Assembly: GCA_963772225.1 (NCBI GenBank)
Contig: CAVYWD010000003.1
Span: forward strand, 124,001-188,000
Reading direction: 5' to 3'
Length of the DNA: 64,000 nt
Source of the DNA: CAVYWD01 sp963772225
GTDB taxonomy: Bacteria; Myxococcota; Myxococcia; Myxococcales; UBA5297
The notes below the pieces were generated by a model, which ran no database searches, was not told where the DNA came from, and saw nothing but the letters and a program-made list of their open reading frames with translations. Below, one piece after another: positions 26,078-34,001 of the stretch; the first letter of the stretch is position 1; each line of letters begins with the position of its first letter. The translations under genes were made by a program, and so were the position numbers.

Positions 26078-26599
26078 ATGGCGCTCAAGCTGAAGAAATG
26101 GGACACCGCAGAGCACCTGAAGACCGAAGAGGACGTCGCTCGCTACTGGGAAGCGTGCCTCGATGAAGGCGCGGACGACGCCGCGTTCATTACGACCGCA
26201 CTGGGAACGATCGCCCGAGCCCGCGGCATGTCGAACCTTGCTCGCGAGACCGGGCTGACGCGCGAGGGGCTCTACAAGGCGCTGTCGCCGGACGGAAACC
26301 CCGAGTTCAGCACGGTAATGAAGGTTATTCGGGCGCTCGGCCTCCACCTGCAGGGGTCTCCCGCACACAGCATGGTACACCGGAAGGTCGCGACCTCTGT
26401 TGGCTTGGCTCGGCATGCCGCCCGGGCCGAGCTCGCGTCGAAGTTCAGCAAAGGACAGAAAGTTCAGTATCGACAGGGTCGCGGGACCTTCGATGCCAGG
26501 GTCGTCGAGATCAATGAAAAGAGGGGCGTCGTTTTCCTCGAGCGCATGAGCGACAAAAGGAAGGTCGTGAGGCCGGCCGCGAAGGTCGTCAGGGGATAG
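26078..26599 (+). CDS. HigA-like antitoxin with an added C-terminal SH3-like domain
   Basis: Residues 1-95 are a typical probable-addiction-module antidote: WDTAEHLKTEEDVARYWEAC, ALGTIARARGMSNLARETGL (helix-turn-helix) and REGLYKALSPDGNPEFSTVM. Family members usually end near residue 100. Here about 75 further residues follow (HSMVHRKVATSVGLARHAAR.., then KGQKVQYRQGRGTFDARVVE), the second half resembling a small KOW/Tudor-like beta barrel. No frameshift is needed to join them. The start has GAGGTGG upstream. The extra domain may bind RNA or DNA; that is inference. Confidence 0.82.
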   Translation: MALKLKKWDTAEHLKTEEDVARYWEACLDEGADDAAFITTALGTIARARGMSNLARETGLTREGLYKALSPDGNPEFSTVMKVIRALGLHLQGSPAHSMVHRKVATSVGLARHAARAELASKFSKGQKVQYRQGRGTFDARVVEINEKRGVVFLERMSDKRKVVRPAAKVVRG

Positions 26600-26621
26600 T
26601 CGGCTCGCCCGGATCGGCCAA

Positions 26622-26644
26622 CATCTATTTCTGCGCGACTCCTA
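26622..26644 (-). repeat. Short end of the TTAGGAATCGCGCAGA element
   Basis: Positions 26624-26644 match 30138-30158, the right arm of the palindromic element next to exbD (ATCTATTTCTGCGCGA then TCCTAA), with one mismatch. Only this end is present; it abuts the hairpin repeat that follows. Confidence 0.7.
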
Positions 26645-26798
26645 ATACGGCCGAGCCGGAACCAACGAGCGTTGCCTTAGGCTCCAGGCTCCAGACCGCT
26701 CCAGACCCCGGCTTCAGGTACTGCTGTTCCTGGAGCCTGGGGTCTGGAGCCTGAAGTCTTTGCCATCCTGTGCAAGATGTTGCGCCGAAGGGACTAAG
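26645..26798 (+). repeat. Hairpin repeat of the TAGTCCCTT family, copy 2
   Basis: The element begins CGGCCGAGCCGGAACCAACG, contains a strong inverted repeat (arms GCTCCAGACCCCGGCTTCAG and CCTGGAGCCTGGGGTCTGGA around TACTGCTGTT) and ends AAGTCTTTGCC ... GGGACTA. Read on the minus strand its end supplies the TAG stop of the truncated GNAT copy at 26794-26841. Confidence 0.85.
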
Positions 26799-26841
26799 GG
26801 CGGTCGCCGGAGAGCTCGGGCCGGACTTCGAGGTCAGTCAC
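26794..26841 (-). pseudogene. N-terminal remnant of GNAT gene copy
   Basis: From GTG at 26841 the sequence reads TDLEVRPELSGDRP and stops at a TAG that belongs to the hairpin repeat. It is the counterpart of the first 15 residues of the intact GNAT gene at 25279, showing that this locus once carried a second SRPBCC-GNAT pair. Confidence 0.8.
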
Positions 26842-26851
26842 CTCGTCCGCT

Positions 26852-27325
26852 TTAGCGCGAGCCCTGCTTGCGCTCGGCGGCGAAGGCGCGGGCGAGGTTC
26901 TTCCAGAGCTCGGAGTCCTCGTGCTTGAGCTCCTTGGCCCGCGCAGAGACCGCCTTCTTCGAGTCCTCCATCTCCTCGAGCTGGAGACCGGTGAAGTCGA
27001 GGCGGCAGGCGGCGTCGCCCTCGGGGACGATCTCGTACCAGAACTGCGAGTGCCGGATTGGGCTCGCGAGGTGCGTGTTGGTCCAGCGCATCCGCTGCGC
27101 ATCGATTCGCACGAGCTTCTTCTTGCGGACCTTGGTCCCGTCGGGGCGAACCACCGTATCGGTCAGCAGGACCGCGCCGTCGCACACGAGGGCGACGTTT
27201 CGCTTTCCCTGGAAGCCCATCCGCTCGAGGTCGCCCGGGTCGTAATCGGTGGCCCAGGCGAAGACCTCGTTCGCGGGGGCCTTGAATCGCTGGCTGAATT
27301 GGTAAGAGACGGAGACCTTCGGCAT
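26852..27325 (-). CDS. SRPBCC-family protein
   Basis: The 157-residue protein begins MPKVSVSYQFSQRFKAPANE and has the START/SRPBCC layout: N-terminal strand, APANEVFAWATDYDPGDLER, central strands (KLVRIDAQRMRWTNTHLASP), GDAACRLDFTGLQLEEM and a long C-terminal helix ending ARAFAAERKQ. These proteins hold hydrophobic ligands in a helix-grip fold. The ATG at 27325 follows a GGAA box. A second copy of its last 30 residues lies at 25290-25383. Confidence 0.8.
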   Translation of the reverse strand: MPKVSVSYQFSQRFKAPANEVFAWATDYDPGDLERMGFQGKRNVALVCDGAVLLTDTVVRPDGTKVRKKKLVRIDAQRMRWTNTHLASPIRHSQFWYEIVPEGDAACRLDFTGLQLEEMEDSKKAVSARAKELKHEDSELWKNLARAFAAERKQGSR

Positions 27326-27385
27326 GGCGCGGTTCCTTTCGAGGGGTCTGGCAACCAACCAACACTACAATGAATCGTCGGCCGC

Positions 27386-27691
27386 TCACGACGGCTGCGG
27401 CCCTTCGCAGCCTTCGACGATGACCAGGTCCATGGTCGAGGCAGGCAGCCTCAGCTTCATCGCCGCCTGGTACTCGGGAGAATGCCAGCAGTCGAGCGCG
27501 GCCTGGTACGACGGGAACTCGACCACCGTGTTGCGCGCCCGCGTCGTTCCTTCGGGGTTCTCGTACCGGCCCGCGCGGGCGAGAAATCGAGCGCCATAGT
27601 TCTTGAGCGCCTCGGCGCTCGCTGCCGCGTATGCTTTGAACGGCTCCGGATCCGTCACGTCGACCCGAACAATCCAATATCCCTTGGGCAT
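27386..27691 (-). CDS. DUF1330 domain protein
   Basis: The 101-residue protein MPKGYWIVRVDVTDPEPFKA.. matches DUF1330, a ferredoxin-like alpha/beta family of dimeric small enzymes: YGARFLARAGRYENPEG, then NTVVEFPSYQAALDCWHSPE. Function of the family is unknown. It lies 60 bp upstream of the SRPBCC gene on the same strand and may be co-transcribed. Confidence 0.88.
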   Translation of the reverse strand: MPKGYWIVRVDVTDPEPFKAYAAASAEALKNYGARFLARAGRYENPEGTTRARNTVVEFPSYQAALDCWHSPEYQAAMKLRLPASTMDLVIVEGCEGPQPS

Positions 27692-27754
27692 GGCGCGCTA
27701 CCCCTTGGTCCATTCGAAAGCTGCTCGTGTCATCGCCCGAAGCGGCGCCCTTCG

Positions 27755-29029
27755 TCACGGGCGAGCTTCGAAAGCGGGATCGCAGGCGGTCCCGAGCTTC
27801 TCGCCTGCATAGGCCCCGAGCTCGGTGTAGACGAAACGCGCCTGCGACTCGAGGTCCACGGGCGTGAGCTCGGTCCGTTTGTCGCCTTGGAGCCACTCCG
27901 CCGTCGGCCTGCCGTCCTTCTGCGAAAGCTTCAGCTTGCCCGCGGCGGTGATGAAGAGCTGGCCGGAGTCGTCGACCAGCGCGTCCCGGACCTCCGAGCC
28001 CTGAGCCTTCCCGCGGGGGCCGACGTAGAGGCGATAGTCGCGCGTGTCGTTCGGCTCGCGCAGGCGGTCGACAAAGTAGTAGCTGCCGGAATCGTCGCGG
28101 GCGAGCGCGATGCCCCGGCGGCGCCAGCGCGGCTTGAGGAGCTTCGCCTTGGAGAGGATTTTCTTGGCGTCCTCGGCGCTCACGCGCTGGAGCTTGGTCT
28201 CGGCGTCGCCGCATTGCAGGGAGAGCACCTTCTTCTTCAAGCCGAAGGAGGCCTGCCACAGGGCCTTCGCGCGGGGGTCCCAGAACGTGTAGTCGAACTC
28301 CTTGGTGCCGGAGGAGCCGCCGGCGATGACGCGCTGCAGGTAGAGCGCCTTCTCGTCGCCCGCGAAGAAGAGCTCCTCTTCCCAGTAGGGCCGGAAGGCG
28401 ACGTAGTGGCCTTTCCCGTCGGTGGCGAGCTGGAGCTTGGCGCGCGACTCGGCCGAGACGTCCGCCGGCTCGTCGGCCCAGCTCGGCGGCAGTGGCTTCG
28501 GGGGCTCTGCCTTGGCGGGCGGCTCGGCCTTCGGGGGCTCCGGCGTCGCCACGACCGCGGCCGCCGTCGACGGCGCGGTGCCGAACAGCTCGCCCACCAT
28601 CTGCGGCAGGGCGTCGAGCACGTCGTCGACGCTGCCCTTCTTCAGGCGCCGGTCGCTCTGCGCCAGCGCCTTGGCCTTCTTCGCGTCCATGAGCTTCAAG
28701 GTGATGAGCCAGCTCTCGCCCAACTTGGAGGCGCTTCCGATGACCAGCCGCTCGACGCCCAGGGCTCCGCCGATGTCCGAAAGGCAGCTCTCGCTCTGGC
28801 ACGACAGGAGCGCGCGCTCTTTGTCGAAGTTGATGAGCGCGGCGATCTCCTGCTGCGTGATGGGCGCAAGGCCGGGGACCCGCCGCACCTGTCCGGCGAC
28901 GGCCTCGCCCAGCGCCGCGGCGGTCTTCTCCGTGACGCCTTCACCGGCGGTGATGGGCAGAATGGCGACCTTGGTGGGCGCCGCGGCGGCCGTCGCGGCG
29001 AGGGCGAATGCGAGCGGGAGGGAGATCAT
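27755..29029 (-). CDS. Exported protein with FlgO/CsgG-like N-terminal domain
   Basis: The 424-residue protein has a signal peptide (MISLPLAFALAATAAAA), then a domain of about 130 residues (TKVAILPITAGEGVTEKTAA, CQSESCLSDIGGALGVERLV, GESWLITLKLMDAKKAKALA) of the kind that sums gene-family outputs in many myxobacterial exported proteins. A Pro/Ala/Lys linker (residues 175-200) leads to a beta-rich C-terminal domain of unknown family. It lies 57 bp downstream of tonB, last in the exbB-exbD-tonB transcription unit, which suggests a periplasmic or outer-membrane partner. Confidence 0.65.
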   Translation of the reverse strand: MISLPLAFALAATAAAAPTKVAILPITAGEGVTEKTAAALGEAVAGQVRRVPGLAPITQQEIAALINFDKERALLSCQSESCLSDIGGALGVERLVIGSASKLGESWLITLKLMDAKKAKALAQSDRRLKKGSVDDVLDALPQMVGELFGTAPSTAAAVVATPEPPKAEPPAKAEPPKPLPPSWADEPADVSAESRAKLQLATDGKGHYVAFRPYWEEELFFAGDEKALYLQRVIAGGSSGTKEFDYTFWDPRAKALWQASFGLKKKVLSLQCGDAETKLQRVSAEDAKKILSKAKLLKPRWRRRGIALARDDSGSYYFVDRLREPNDTRDYRLYVGPRGKAQGSEVRDALVDDSGQLFITAAGKLKLSQKDGRPTAEWLQGDKRTELTPVDLESQARFVYTELGAYAGEKLGTACDPAFEARP

Positions 29030-29086
29030 GCCTCCACGGTTTATCGCAGCTCCGCCGCGCAAGAAAGCGACCGCGGCCCTTCGCGA

Positions 29087-30022
29087 TCAGTCGAGCAGGA
29101 ACGTGATGGTGTACGTGATGTCGGTGGTGATGGCCTCGCCGCCCTCGGTGCCCGCCTTGAACTTGAAGCGGCGCATCGCCTCCAGCGCGGACTCGTCGAA
29201 CCCGTGGCCGATGCCTTTCACGATCCGAGCGGCCGACACTTTACCCGCGGCGTCGACGGTCACCCGGAGCACGACCTGCCCCTCGAGCCCGAGCTTCCTC
29301 GCCTCCGCCGGGTACTCCGCCTTGACCTCGCTGAGGACCACCGGGAGCTCGGCGACCCTGTAAGGCGGGACGTAGCGGCCCGTGGGCGAGGCATAGGAGT
29401 GGACGCCCTCGGGCCTGGGCGCGGCCTTGGGCGCGGTGCCATAGAGCGAGTTGCCCACCGGCGCGGCGAAGGTGCCGCCGCTCGTGGTCGAGGACATGGA
29501 GATGCCGATCATCACCGGCGCTTGGGGCTTCGCGTCCTTGGGCGGCTCGTTCGGCGGCGGGGGCAGGTCTTCCTTGAGCTCCGGCGGAGGCAGCGGCGCG
29601 TCCTTGGGCGGCGGCGGAAGGAGCTTGGGGCGGACCCGGGCGACCTTGGGCGGCTCGGGCTTCTTCTCCTCCAGCTTCGGCGGCTCGGGCGGCGGCGGCG
29701 GAGGCTTCTCGCGCTCGATCACGGCGATCTCCACGGGCTTGGCGGGCTCGACGGAGAGCGGCTTGGGCTTCCAGGTGAGGATCAAGAAGAGCAGCGCCCC
29801 GTGCACGACCACCGAGCCCGCGAGCCCGACGCCGTTGAGCGCCGGCCGGCTCTGCGGCTCGGGGCGGGCGAGCTTGGGCGCCTGGCGGTAGCGCGCGGCG
29901 GCCGCGGCGCGGAGCCGTCGCCGAACGGCCACGCGTTGTCGGGCAGTCGCAGGCGAGCCGCCCGCATTTGTGGGCGCTGTCTCCACGGGGCCTAAGTCAT
30001 CGCTCCGAAATATCTGCTCCAT
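29087..30022 (-). CDS. TonB-family energy transducer
   Basis: The 311-residue protein has one membrane helix near residues 67-84 (VGLAGSVVVHGALLFLIL), a Pro/Lys/Glu-rich periplasmic spacer (residues 95-165) and a C-terminal TonB domain (VKAEYPAEARKLGLEGQVVL, ALEAMRRFKFKAGTEGG). The His in SVVVHG matches the transmembrane His of TonB. The N-terminal cytoplasmic tail (65 residues) is longer than in E. coli TonB. The ATG at 30022 lies inside one arm of a palindromic repeat, so its first codons derive from that repeat. It works with exbD and exbB directly upstream. Confidence 0.9.
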   Translation of the reverse strand: MEQIFRSDDLGPVETAPTNAGGSPATARQRVAVRRRLRAAAAARYRQAPKLARPEPQSRPALNGVGLAGSVVVHGALLFLILTWKPKPLSVEPAKPVEIAVIEREKPPPPPPEPPKLEEKKPEPPKVARVRPKLLPPPPKDAPLPPPELKEDLPPPPNEPPKDAKPQAPVMIGISMSSTTSGGTFAAPVGNSLYGTAPKAAPRPEGVHSYASPTGRYVPPYRVAELPVVLSEVKAEYPAEARKLGLEGQVVLRVTVDAAGKVSAARIVKGIGHGFDESALEAMRRFKFKAGTEGGEAITTDITYTITFLLD

Positions 30023-30158
30023 CTCAACGTCCGATCCATCCCGGCTGGCGTCGTTGCTCGTCGGTTACATGCCCTCTGGCATGCGCCCTCCTCGCGCCTC
30101 GCCATCCTTTGCGCCTCGGACGTTGAGATCTGGAGCATCTATTTCTGCGCGATTCCTA
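30007..30158. repeat. Palindromic MITE-like element between exbD and tonB
   Basis: Arms at 30007-30034 and 30116-30145 are inverted repeats (about 26 of 30 positions pair). The interior holds a small hairpin CATGCCCTCTGGCATG (30068-30083). The right side continues as TCTGCGCGATTCCTAA to the exbD stop codon, a string also found at 26624. The element thus covers the whole exbD-tonB gap, supplying the exbD TAG stop and the tonB ATG. Confidence 0.8.
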
Positions 30159-30581
30159 AGGGGCTGCCGCGTCCTTCTCGATGTTGAGGGCGAACTTGGA
30201 GATGCCCACGCCCTTGATGACGTCGATGACGTGCACGACTTGGCCGTGGAAGCTCGCCTTGTCGGCGCTGATGATGGCCCTTGAGTCCTTGTCCTTCTCG
30301 AGCGCCTCGGAGACCCTCTTCTTGAGCCCGGCCTCGTCGGTCTCGACCCCGTCGACGAAGAGCTTCGCGTCCTTGGTGAGGACGATGTTGAGCATGACGC
30401 CGACGCTCTCGCCGCCGTGCGCCGCGCGCGGCAGCTCCACCTCGATGGACTCGCGGACGATGTAGGTCGCCGTCACCATGAAGATGATGAGCAGCACGAG
30501 CGTGATGTCGACCAAAGGCGTCACGTTGATGCCGGTGATCATCTCTTCATCGTCGTCGCTGTTTCGGGCCGCCGCCGCCAT
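30156..30581 (-). CDS. exbD: ExbD/TolR-family proton-channel subunit
   Basis: The 141-residue protein has a short cytoplasmic tail, one membrane helix with the essential Asp in INVTPLVDITLVLLIIFMV, and a periplasmic domain (VMLNIVLTKDAKLFVDGVET, RAIISADKASFHGQVVHVID). With ExbB it uses the proton gradient to energise TonB. It follows exbB by 33 bp. Its TAG stop lies within the palindromic element. Confidence 0.93.
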   Translation of the reverse strand: MAAAARNSDDDEEMITGINVTPLVDITLVLLIIFMVTATYIVRESIEVELPRAAHGGESVGVMLNIVLTKDAKLFVDGVETDEAGLKKRVSEALEKDKDSRAIISADKASFHGQVVHVIDVIKGVGISKFALNIEKDAAAP

Positions 30582-30614
30582 TCGAGGCTCCTTGAGGAAA
30601 GGGCTGCGAGCGCC

Positions 30615-31262
30615 TCAGGCGGCGCGCTTCTCGTCGGTGGGCACCGTCTTCAAGTGGCTCTGCCAGGCGTGGCCCAGGGCGGTGGCGCTGCCGCTCAGCC
30701 GCTTGAGCCACCGCTGGAAGGCGTTGAAGGCCATGACCGCGGGGATGGCCACGGCGAGGCCCACCGCGGTGGCCACCAGCGCTCCCGAGATGCCGCTCAT
30801 GACCGCCGACGCGCCGCCGGCCTTGGCCGACACCGGCGCGCCCGCCAGGTCGTGGAACGCGCGGATGATGCCCAGCACCGTCCCGAACAGGCCGATGAAC
30901 GGCGCGTTGTTGCCCAGCGTGCCCAGGACGGTCAGGTGGCTGTCGTAGCGGAGCTTCTCCCGGGTCATGGTCGCGGAGATGGCCTCGTCCACCGACTCCG
31001 AGCCGCGGTCGGAGGCGTTGAGCGCCTCGCGCACGACCGCCGCCTCGATCCCTCGCCGACCCTCGATCGCCTTGCGCGCGAACTCCACGTCGCCCTGGGC
31101 GAGCCGCCGCTCGAGCTCCTCGGCGCCGGGCAGCCGGTTGCCCAGGAAGAAGACGAGCCGCTCGATCATCACGCCGATGGAGACGACCGAGAGGCCGATG
31201 AGGATCCAGAGAACCCACTCCTCGCCGAGCAGGGTGAAGCCGTGCAGCAGTTGGGAGAGCAT
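30615..31262 (-). CDS. exbB: ExbB/TolQ/MotA-family proton-channel subunit
   Basis: The 215-residue protein has three membrane helices: EEWVLWILIGLSVVSIGVMI at the N-terminus, and a MotA/TolQ core with LGTLGNNAPFIGLFGTVLGI and GISGALVATAVGLAVAIPAV. Conserved polar residues of the TolQ family are present. The ATG at 31262 is preferred over an upstream GTG because no conserved residues precede it. First gene of exbB-exbD-tonB. Confidence 0.93.
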   Translation of the reverse strand: MLSQLLHGFTLLGEEWVLWILIGLSVVSIGVMIERLVFFLGNRLPGAEELERRLAQGDVEFARKAIEGRRGIEAAVVREALNASDRGSESVDEAISATMTREKLRYDSHLTVLGTLGNNAPFIGLFGTVLGIIRAFHDLAGAPVSAKAGGASAVMSGISGALVATAVGLAVAIPAVMAFNAFQRWLKRLSGSATALGHAWQSHLKTVPTDEKRAA

Positions 31263-31552
31263 CGGGTCGTCGCTCGCTCGCGCGGGGCGCCGCGCACGCT
31301 GGAGGCCGTCGCTGCCGACGCTCCAGGGAAAAGGGACCGCCAATTGAACCGCCCGCCACCTTCAAGTCAAGGCGGCCCGTCCGGGGGCGAGAATCGCCAG
31401 CGCCCCTAGGCGGTCGGAGAGGCGGGGTCAACCTGAGCGCCGGTGCGCCATCCAGCAACACCCGGGCGCGCATCTCATTCTGTGCCTGCCCGGCCTCGGA
31501 GCCTTCGGCCGGAAAGGCGGGCCGCTCCCCCGGCACCGTCAGACTTCGGGCA
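31263..31552. other. Intergenic region upstream of exbB, no gene seen
   Basis: About 290 bp between exbB (minus) and the hairpin repeat. No coding sense, RNA gene or convincing promoter boxes were seen; it should contain the exbB promoter. A small inverted pair (GGCGGCCCGTCCGGG region near 31370-31390) is present but not distinctive. Confidence 0.4.
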
Positions 31553-31664
31553 CTAAGGCTCCAGGCTCCAGGCTCCAGGACCTGCGTTTCCTGGAGCCCG
31601 AGGTCTGGAGCCTGGAGTCCCGGCAACCCTCATTGGCTCCGGCTGTGCCGGGTTAGGGAAGTCC
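31553..31664 (-). repeat. Hairpin repeat of the TAGTCCCTT family, copy 3, lacking one end
   Basis: Read on the minus strand it has the CCGGAGCCAATGAGGGTTGC arm and the central inverted repeat (CTCCAGGCTCCAG / CTGGAGCCTGGAG around the loop near 31585-31592), but the AAGTCTTTGCC...TAGTCCC end is missing. Other copies: 14574, 26645, 44817. Confidence 0.75.
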
Positions 31665-31805
31665 CGCGGCGCCGCGAAGGTTCCAAGAGGCCGCGCCCCT
31701 CGGTCTCCAAGGCGGGGCGAGGCTCGAAGCCCGCTTGAAGATCAGACTTTTCGCCGCGGCCACGCGGTGTATCGTGAGATGAAAGAGAGAAGACTGAAGA
31801 CTCCC

Positions 31806-32417
31806 ATGCGAACCCACCTCCTCGCCGCAGCCCTCCTCGCAATCCCCGCCGCCTCCTCGACCGCGCGCGCCGCCCCTGGCGCCGAGCGCACGCAGCAGCT
31901 CATCGCGGCGCTCATGAAGGTGAAGACCCCCGAGGGCGCCAAACCCGCCAAGCAGGTGAAAGGCGTCAACGACCGCGCCTTCGCCGAGCTGGACGAGTTC
32001 TTCGACTTCGGCACCCTCACGGCCAAGCCCATCGAGCCGCTGGGCGACAAGATCACGCCCGCCGAGGCCGCGCAGTTCAGGGCCAAGTTCCAGGACCTCA
32101 TCCGCCAGGTGGCATACCCCAGCGCCGGCAGCTTCCTGCGCAAGGCGAAGTACAACTTGAAGTCCGAGGTGGCGAAGGGCGACGCCCTGGCGGTGCCGGT
32201 GAAGGTCCGCGCCGAGGAGGAGGACCTCGACGTCAACCTGGAGTTCCGCTGGGCGGAGCGGGAAGGCAGCCTGCGCGTCGTCGACGTCTTCTTCGACGGC
32301 GACTCGCTCATCAAGGACTACCAGAACCAGGTCGCAAAGATCGTGGCGAAAGCCGGTGTGCCGGGGCTGTTCAAGGCCCTCGACGACCGCCGGGCCGAGC
32401 TCGAGAGGGGACGATGA
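31806..32417 (+). CDS. MlaC/Ttg2D-like phospholipid-transport protein
   Basis: The 203-residue exported protein has a signal peptide (MRTHLLAAALLAIPAASSTA) and the MlaC pattern: helical N-terminal half (AFAELDEFFDFGTLTAKPIE, FRAKFQDLIRQVAYP) and a strand-rich second half (VKVRAEEEDLDVNLEFRWAE, VVDVFFDGDSLIKDYQNQVA). MlaC ferries phospholipids between membranes. The stop overlaps the next ATG (ATGA), coupling it to a TolC-like gene rather than to mlaDEF, so the pair may serve a distinct envelope export route. Confidence 0.82.
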   Translation: MRTHLLAAALLAIPAASSTARAAPGAERTQQLIAALMKVKTPEGAKPAKQVKGVNDRAFAELDEFFDFGTLTAKPIEPLGDKITPAEAAQFRAKFQDLIRQVAYPSAGSFLRKAKYNLKSEVAKGDALAVPVKVRAEEEDLDVNLEFRWAEREGSLRVVDVFFDGDSLIKDYQNQVAKIVAKAGVPGLFKALDDRRAELERGR

Positions 32418-33748
32418 CGGCAGGCGCCTTGACCCTCGCCTTGGCGCTGGCCGCGGCGCCGCCGGCTCCCCCGGCCCGCAGGGCGGTGAGCGATTGCGTA
32501 ACGGTCGCGGTCCGCGGCAGCGGCCAGGTGGCCGAGGCCCAGGGCAAGGTCGCCGAGTGGAAGGCGCGGCTCGCCGAGGTGGAGTCGGTCTTCTATCCGA
32601 AGATCACCGCGTTCGCCTACGCGGCGCCCACCTACGCGGTCACCGGCACGGCGCTCACGCCGGAGGTCAAGAACGACTACAGCCGGTGGGGGCCCATCCT
32701 CCACTTCGAGGGGCTGCTCGCGCAGCCCATCTACACCTTCGGGCGGGTCGCGGCCGGCGAAGAGGCCGCGCGAGAGCGCCTGGCGGTGGAGCAGGCGCGG
32801 CTCGCGCAGGCTCGGAACGCCGTCGCCCTCGAGGTCCACCGGTACTATTACCTCTACCTCTTCGTGAAGAGCGTCGGGCCGGCGCTGAGCTTCGCGGGCA
32901 AGATCCTCGACGAGGCCCAGGCCAAGGCCAAGGAGTACTACGCAGAGGGCACGGGCAAGGTCACGAACGTCGACATCAATAAGCTGAGCTACGCCGCCGC
33001 CGAGCTCGAGAAGTTTCGCGTGCAAATCGAGATCGGCCTGCCGCTCTCGCTCGCGGCGCTCAAGCACACCATGGCGCTCCCAGAGTCGGAGCCGCTCGAG
33101 CTCGCCGACGACAAGCTCCCCGATCTCGAGCCGGTCGAGCCGCCGTCGGCCGAGGAGCTGGTGAAGCTCGCCTGGGACAAGCGGCCCGAGGTCTCGCAGC
33201 TCCGGCACGGCCAGAAGGCGGCCATCGCACTGGGTGAGTCGGAGCGGAAGGCGAACCTGCCCGTGGTCCTGTTGGCGGGGCAGCTCACCGCGGCCTGGAG
33301 CCCGGTCCGCACCTCGGCGACCAATCCTTACTGGTACGATCCCTACAACACGCTGACCGGCGACGTGGCGCTGGCGCTGCACTGGGACTTCGACCCTGCC
33401 AAGGCCAAGGCCCGGAGCGACGCCGCTCAGGCCCTGACCGAACAGATCGACGGCCTGGGCAAGTTCGCCTCCACCGGCATCCCGCTGGAGGTGCGCAAGG
33501 CCCACGACGACCTCGTGCAGGCGCGGCGCCTGGCGGTGCTCTCCGAGCAGGGGTCGGCGTCGGCCCGGAAGTGGATGACCTTCGCCGCCATCGCCTTCGC
33601 CAGCGGGACGGGCGAGACGCGCGACGTGCTCGAGGGAATCGCGGCGTACGTCAGCTCGCGGAGGGCTTTCTTCGACGCGCTGATGACCGCGCATCTGGCC
33701 AAGGCCCAGGTGGACTGGGCCGTGGGGACCATCGCCGAGGGGCGGTGA
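32414..33748 (+). CDS. TolC-family outer-membrane efflux protein
   Basis: The 444-residue protein has the long helical repeats and barrel strands of outer-membrane efflux proteins: EAQGKVAEWKARLAEVESVF, then ILHFEGLLAQPIYTFGRVAA (a typical strand turn), and the second repeat RPEVSQLRHGQKAAIALGES and DVALALHWDFDPAKAKARSD. It would form the exit duct for a transporter. Its ATG overlaps the MlaC-like stop. The IS91-type 3' end lies 22 bp after its stop. Confidence 0.85.
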   Translation: MTAGALTLALALAAAPPAPPARRAVSDCVTVAVRGSGQVAEAQGKVAEWKARLAEVESVFYPKITAFAYAAPTYAVTGTALTPEVKNDYSRWGPILHFEGLLAQPIYTFGRVAAGEEAARERLAVEQARLAQARNAVALEVHRYYYLYLFVKSVGPALSFAGKILDEAQAKAKEYYAEGTGKVTNVDINKLSYAAAELEKFRVQIEIGLPLSLAALKHTMALPESEPLELADDKLPDLEPVEPPSAEELVKLAWDKRPEVSQLRHGQKAAIALGESERKANLPVVLLAGQLTAAWSPVRTSATNPYWYDPYNTLTGDVALALHWDFDPAKAKARSDAAQALTEQIDGLGKFASTGIPLEVRKAHDDLVQARRLAVLSEQGSASARKWMTFAAIAFASGTGETRDVLEGIAAYVSSRRAFFDALMTAHLAKAQVDWAVGTIAEGR

Positions 33749-33769
33749 GGGGTGCAAAGGCGTCGGGGG

Positions 33770-34001
33770 CGAGCTGGGCGTGGATCCGCAGTATCCGGAC
33801 TGAGCCTGCGGCGGTCCGTGGGGGACTCTGCAGCGCTCGCGGTCGCTGCTGCCGAGCGCGACGGGGGTCGTGTATCCTCCGCGCTCAGCTTGGCTCGCCG
33901 AACGCGCTTGCGCAGGCGCCGGCGGGTGGGAGTGAGCTGCCGGCGAGGACTTCCCGACCCTGGGCGGTCGGGCGAAAGGAGCTCTGGTTTTTCCTTGGCG
34001 C
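33770..34001 (+). mobile_element. IS91-family 3' end, copy A
   Basis: A 232-bp block nearly identical to parts of 43469-43721, 52011-52256 and 56106-56277. In copy C the same block is contiguous with an IS91-type transposase C-terminus. An inverted repeat CCCGACC/GGTCGGG (33953-33972) lies about 30 bp before the end, where an IS91 rolling-circle origin hairpin is expected. The block begins inside the transposase tail codons (ELGVDPQYPD then TGA) and ends at CCTTGGCGC, joined to a truncated VWA gene. Confidence 0.75.

Noticed and set aside
26600..26800. Rho-independent terminator call for the hairpin repeat
   Set aside because: The hairpin is long and lacks a T-run, and the same sequence recurs at other loci in both orientations, so it is listed as a repeat rather than a terminator.
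27482..29995. Plus-strand open frame of 837 codons opposite the FlgO-like and tonB genes
   Set aside because: Consists of Gly/Arg/Leu runs created by antisense of Pro/Lys-rich coding sequence; no start signal or domain.
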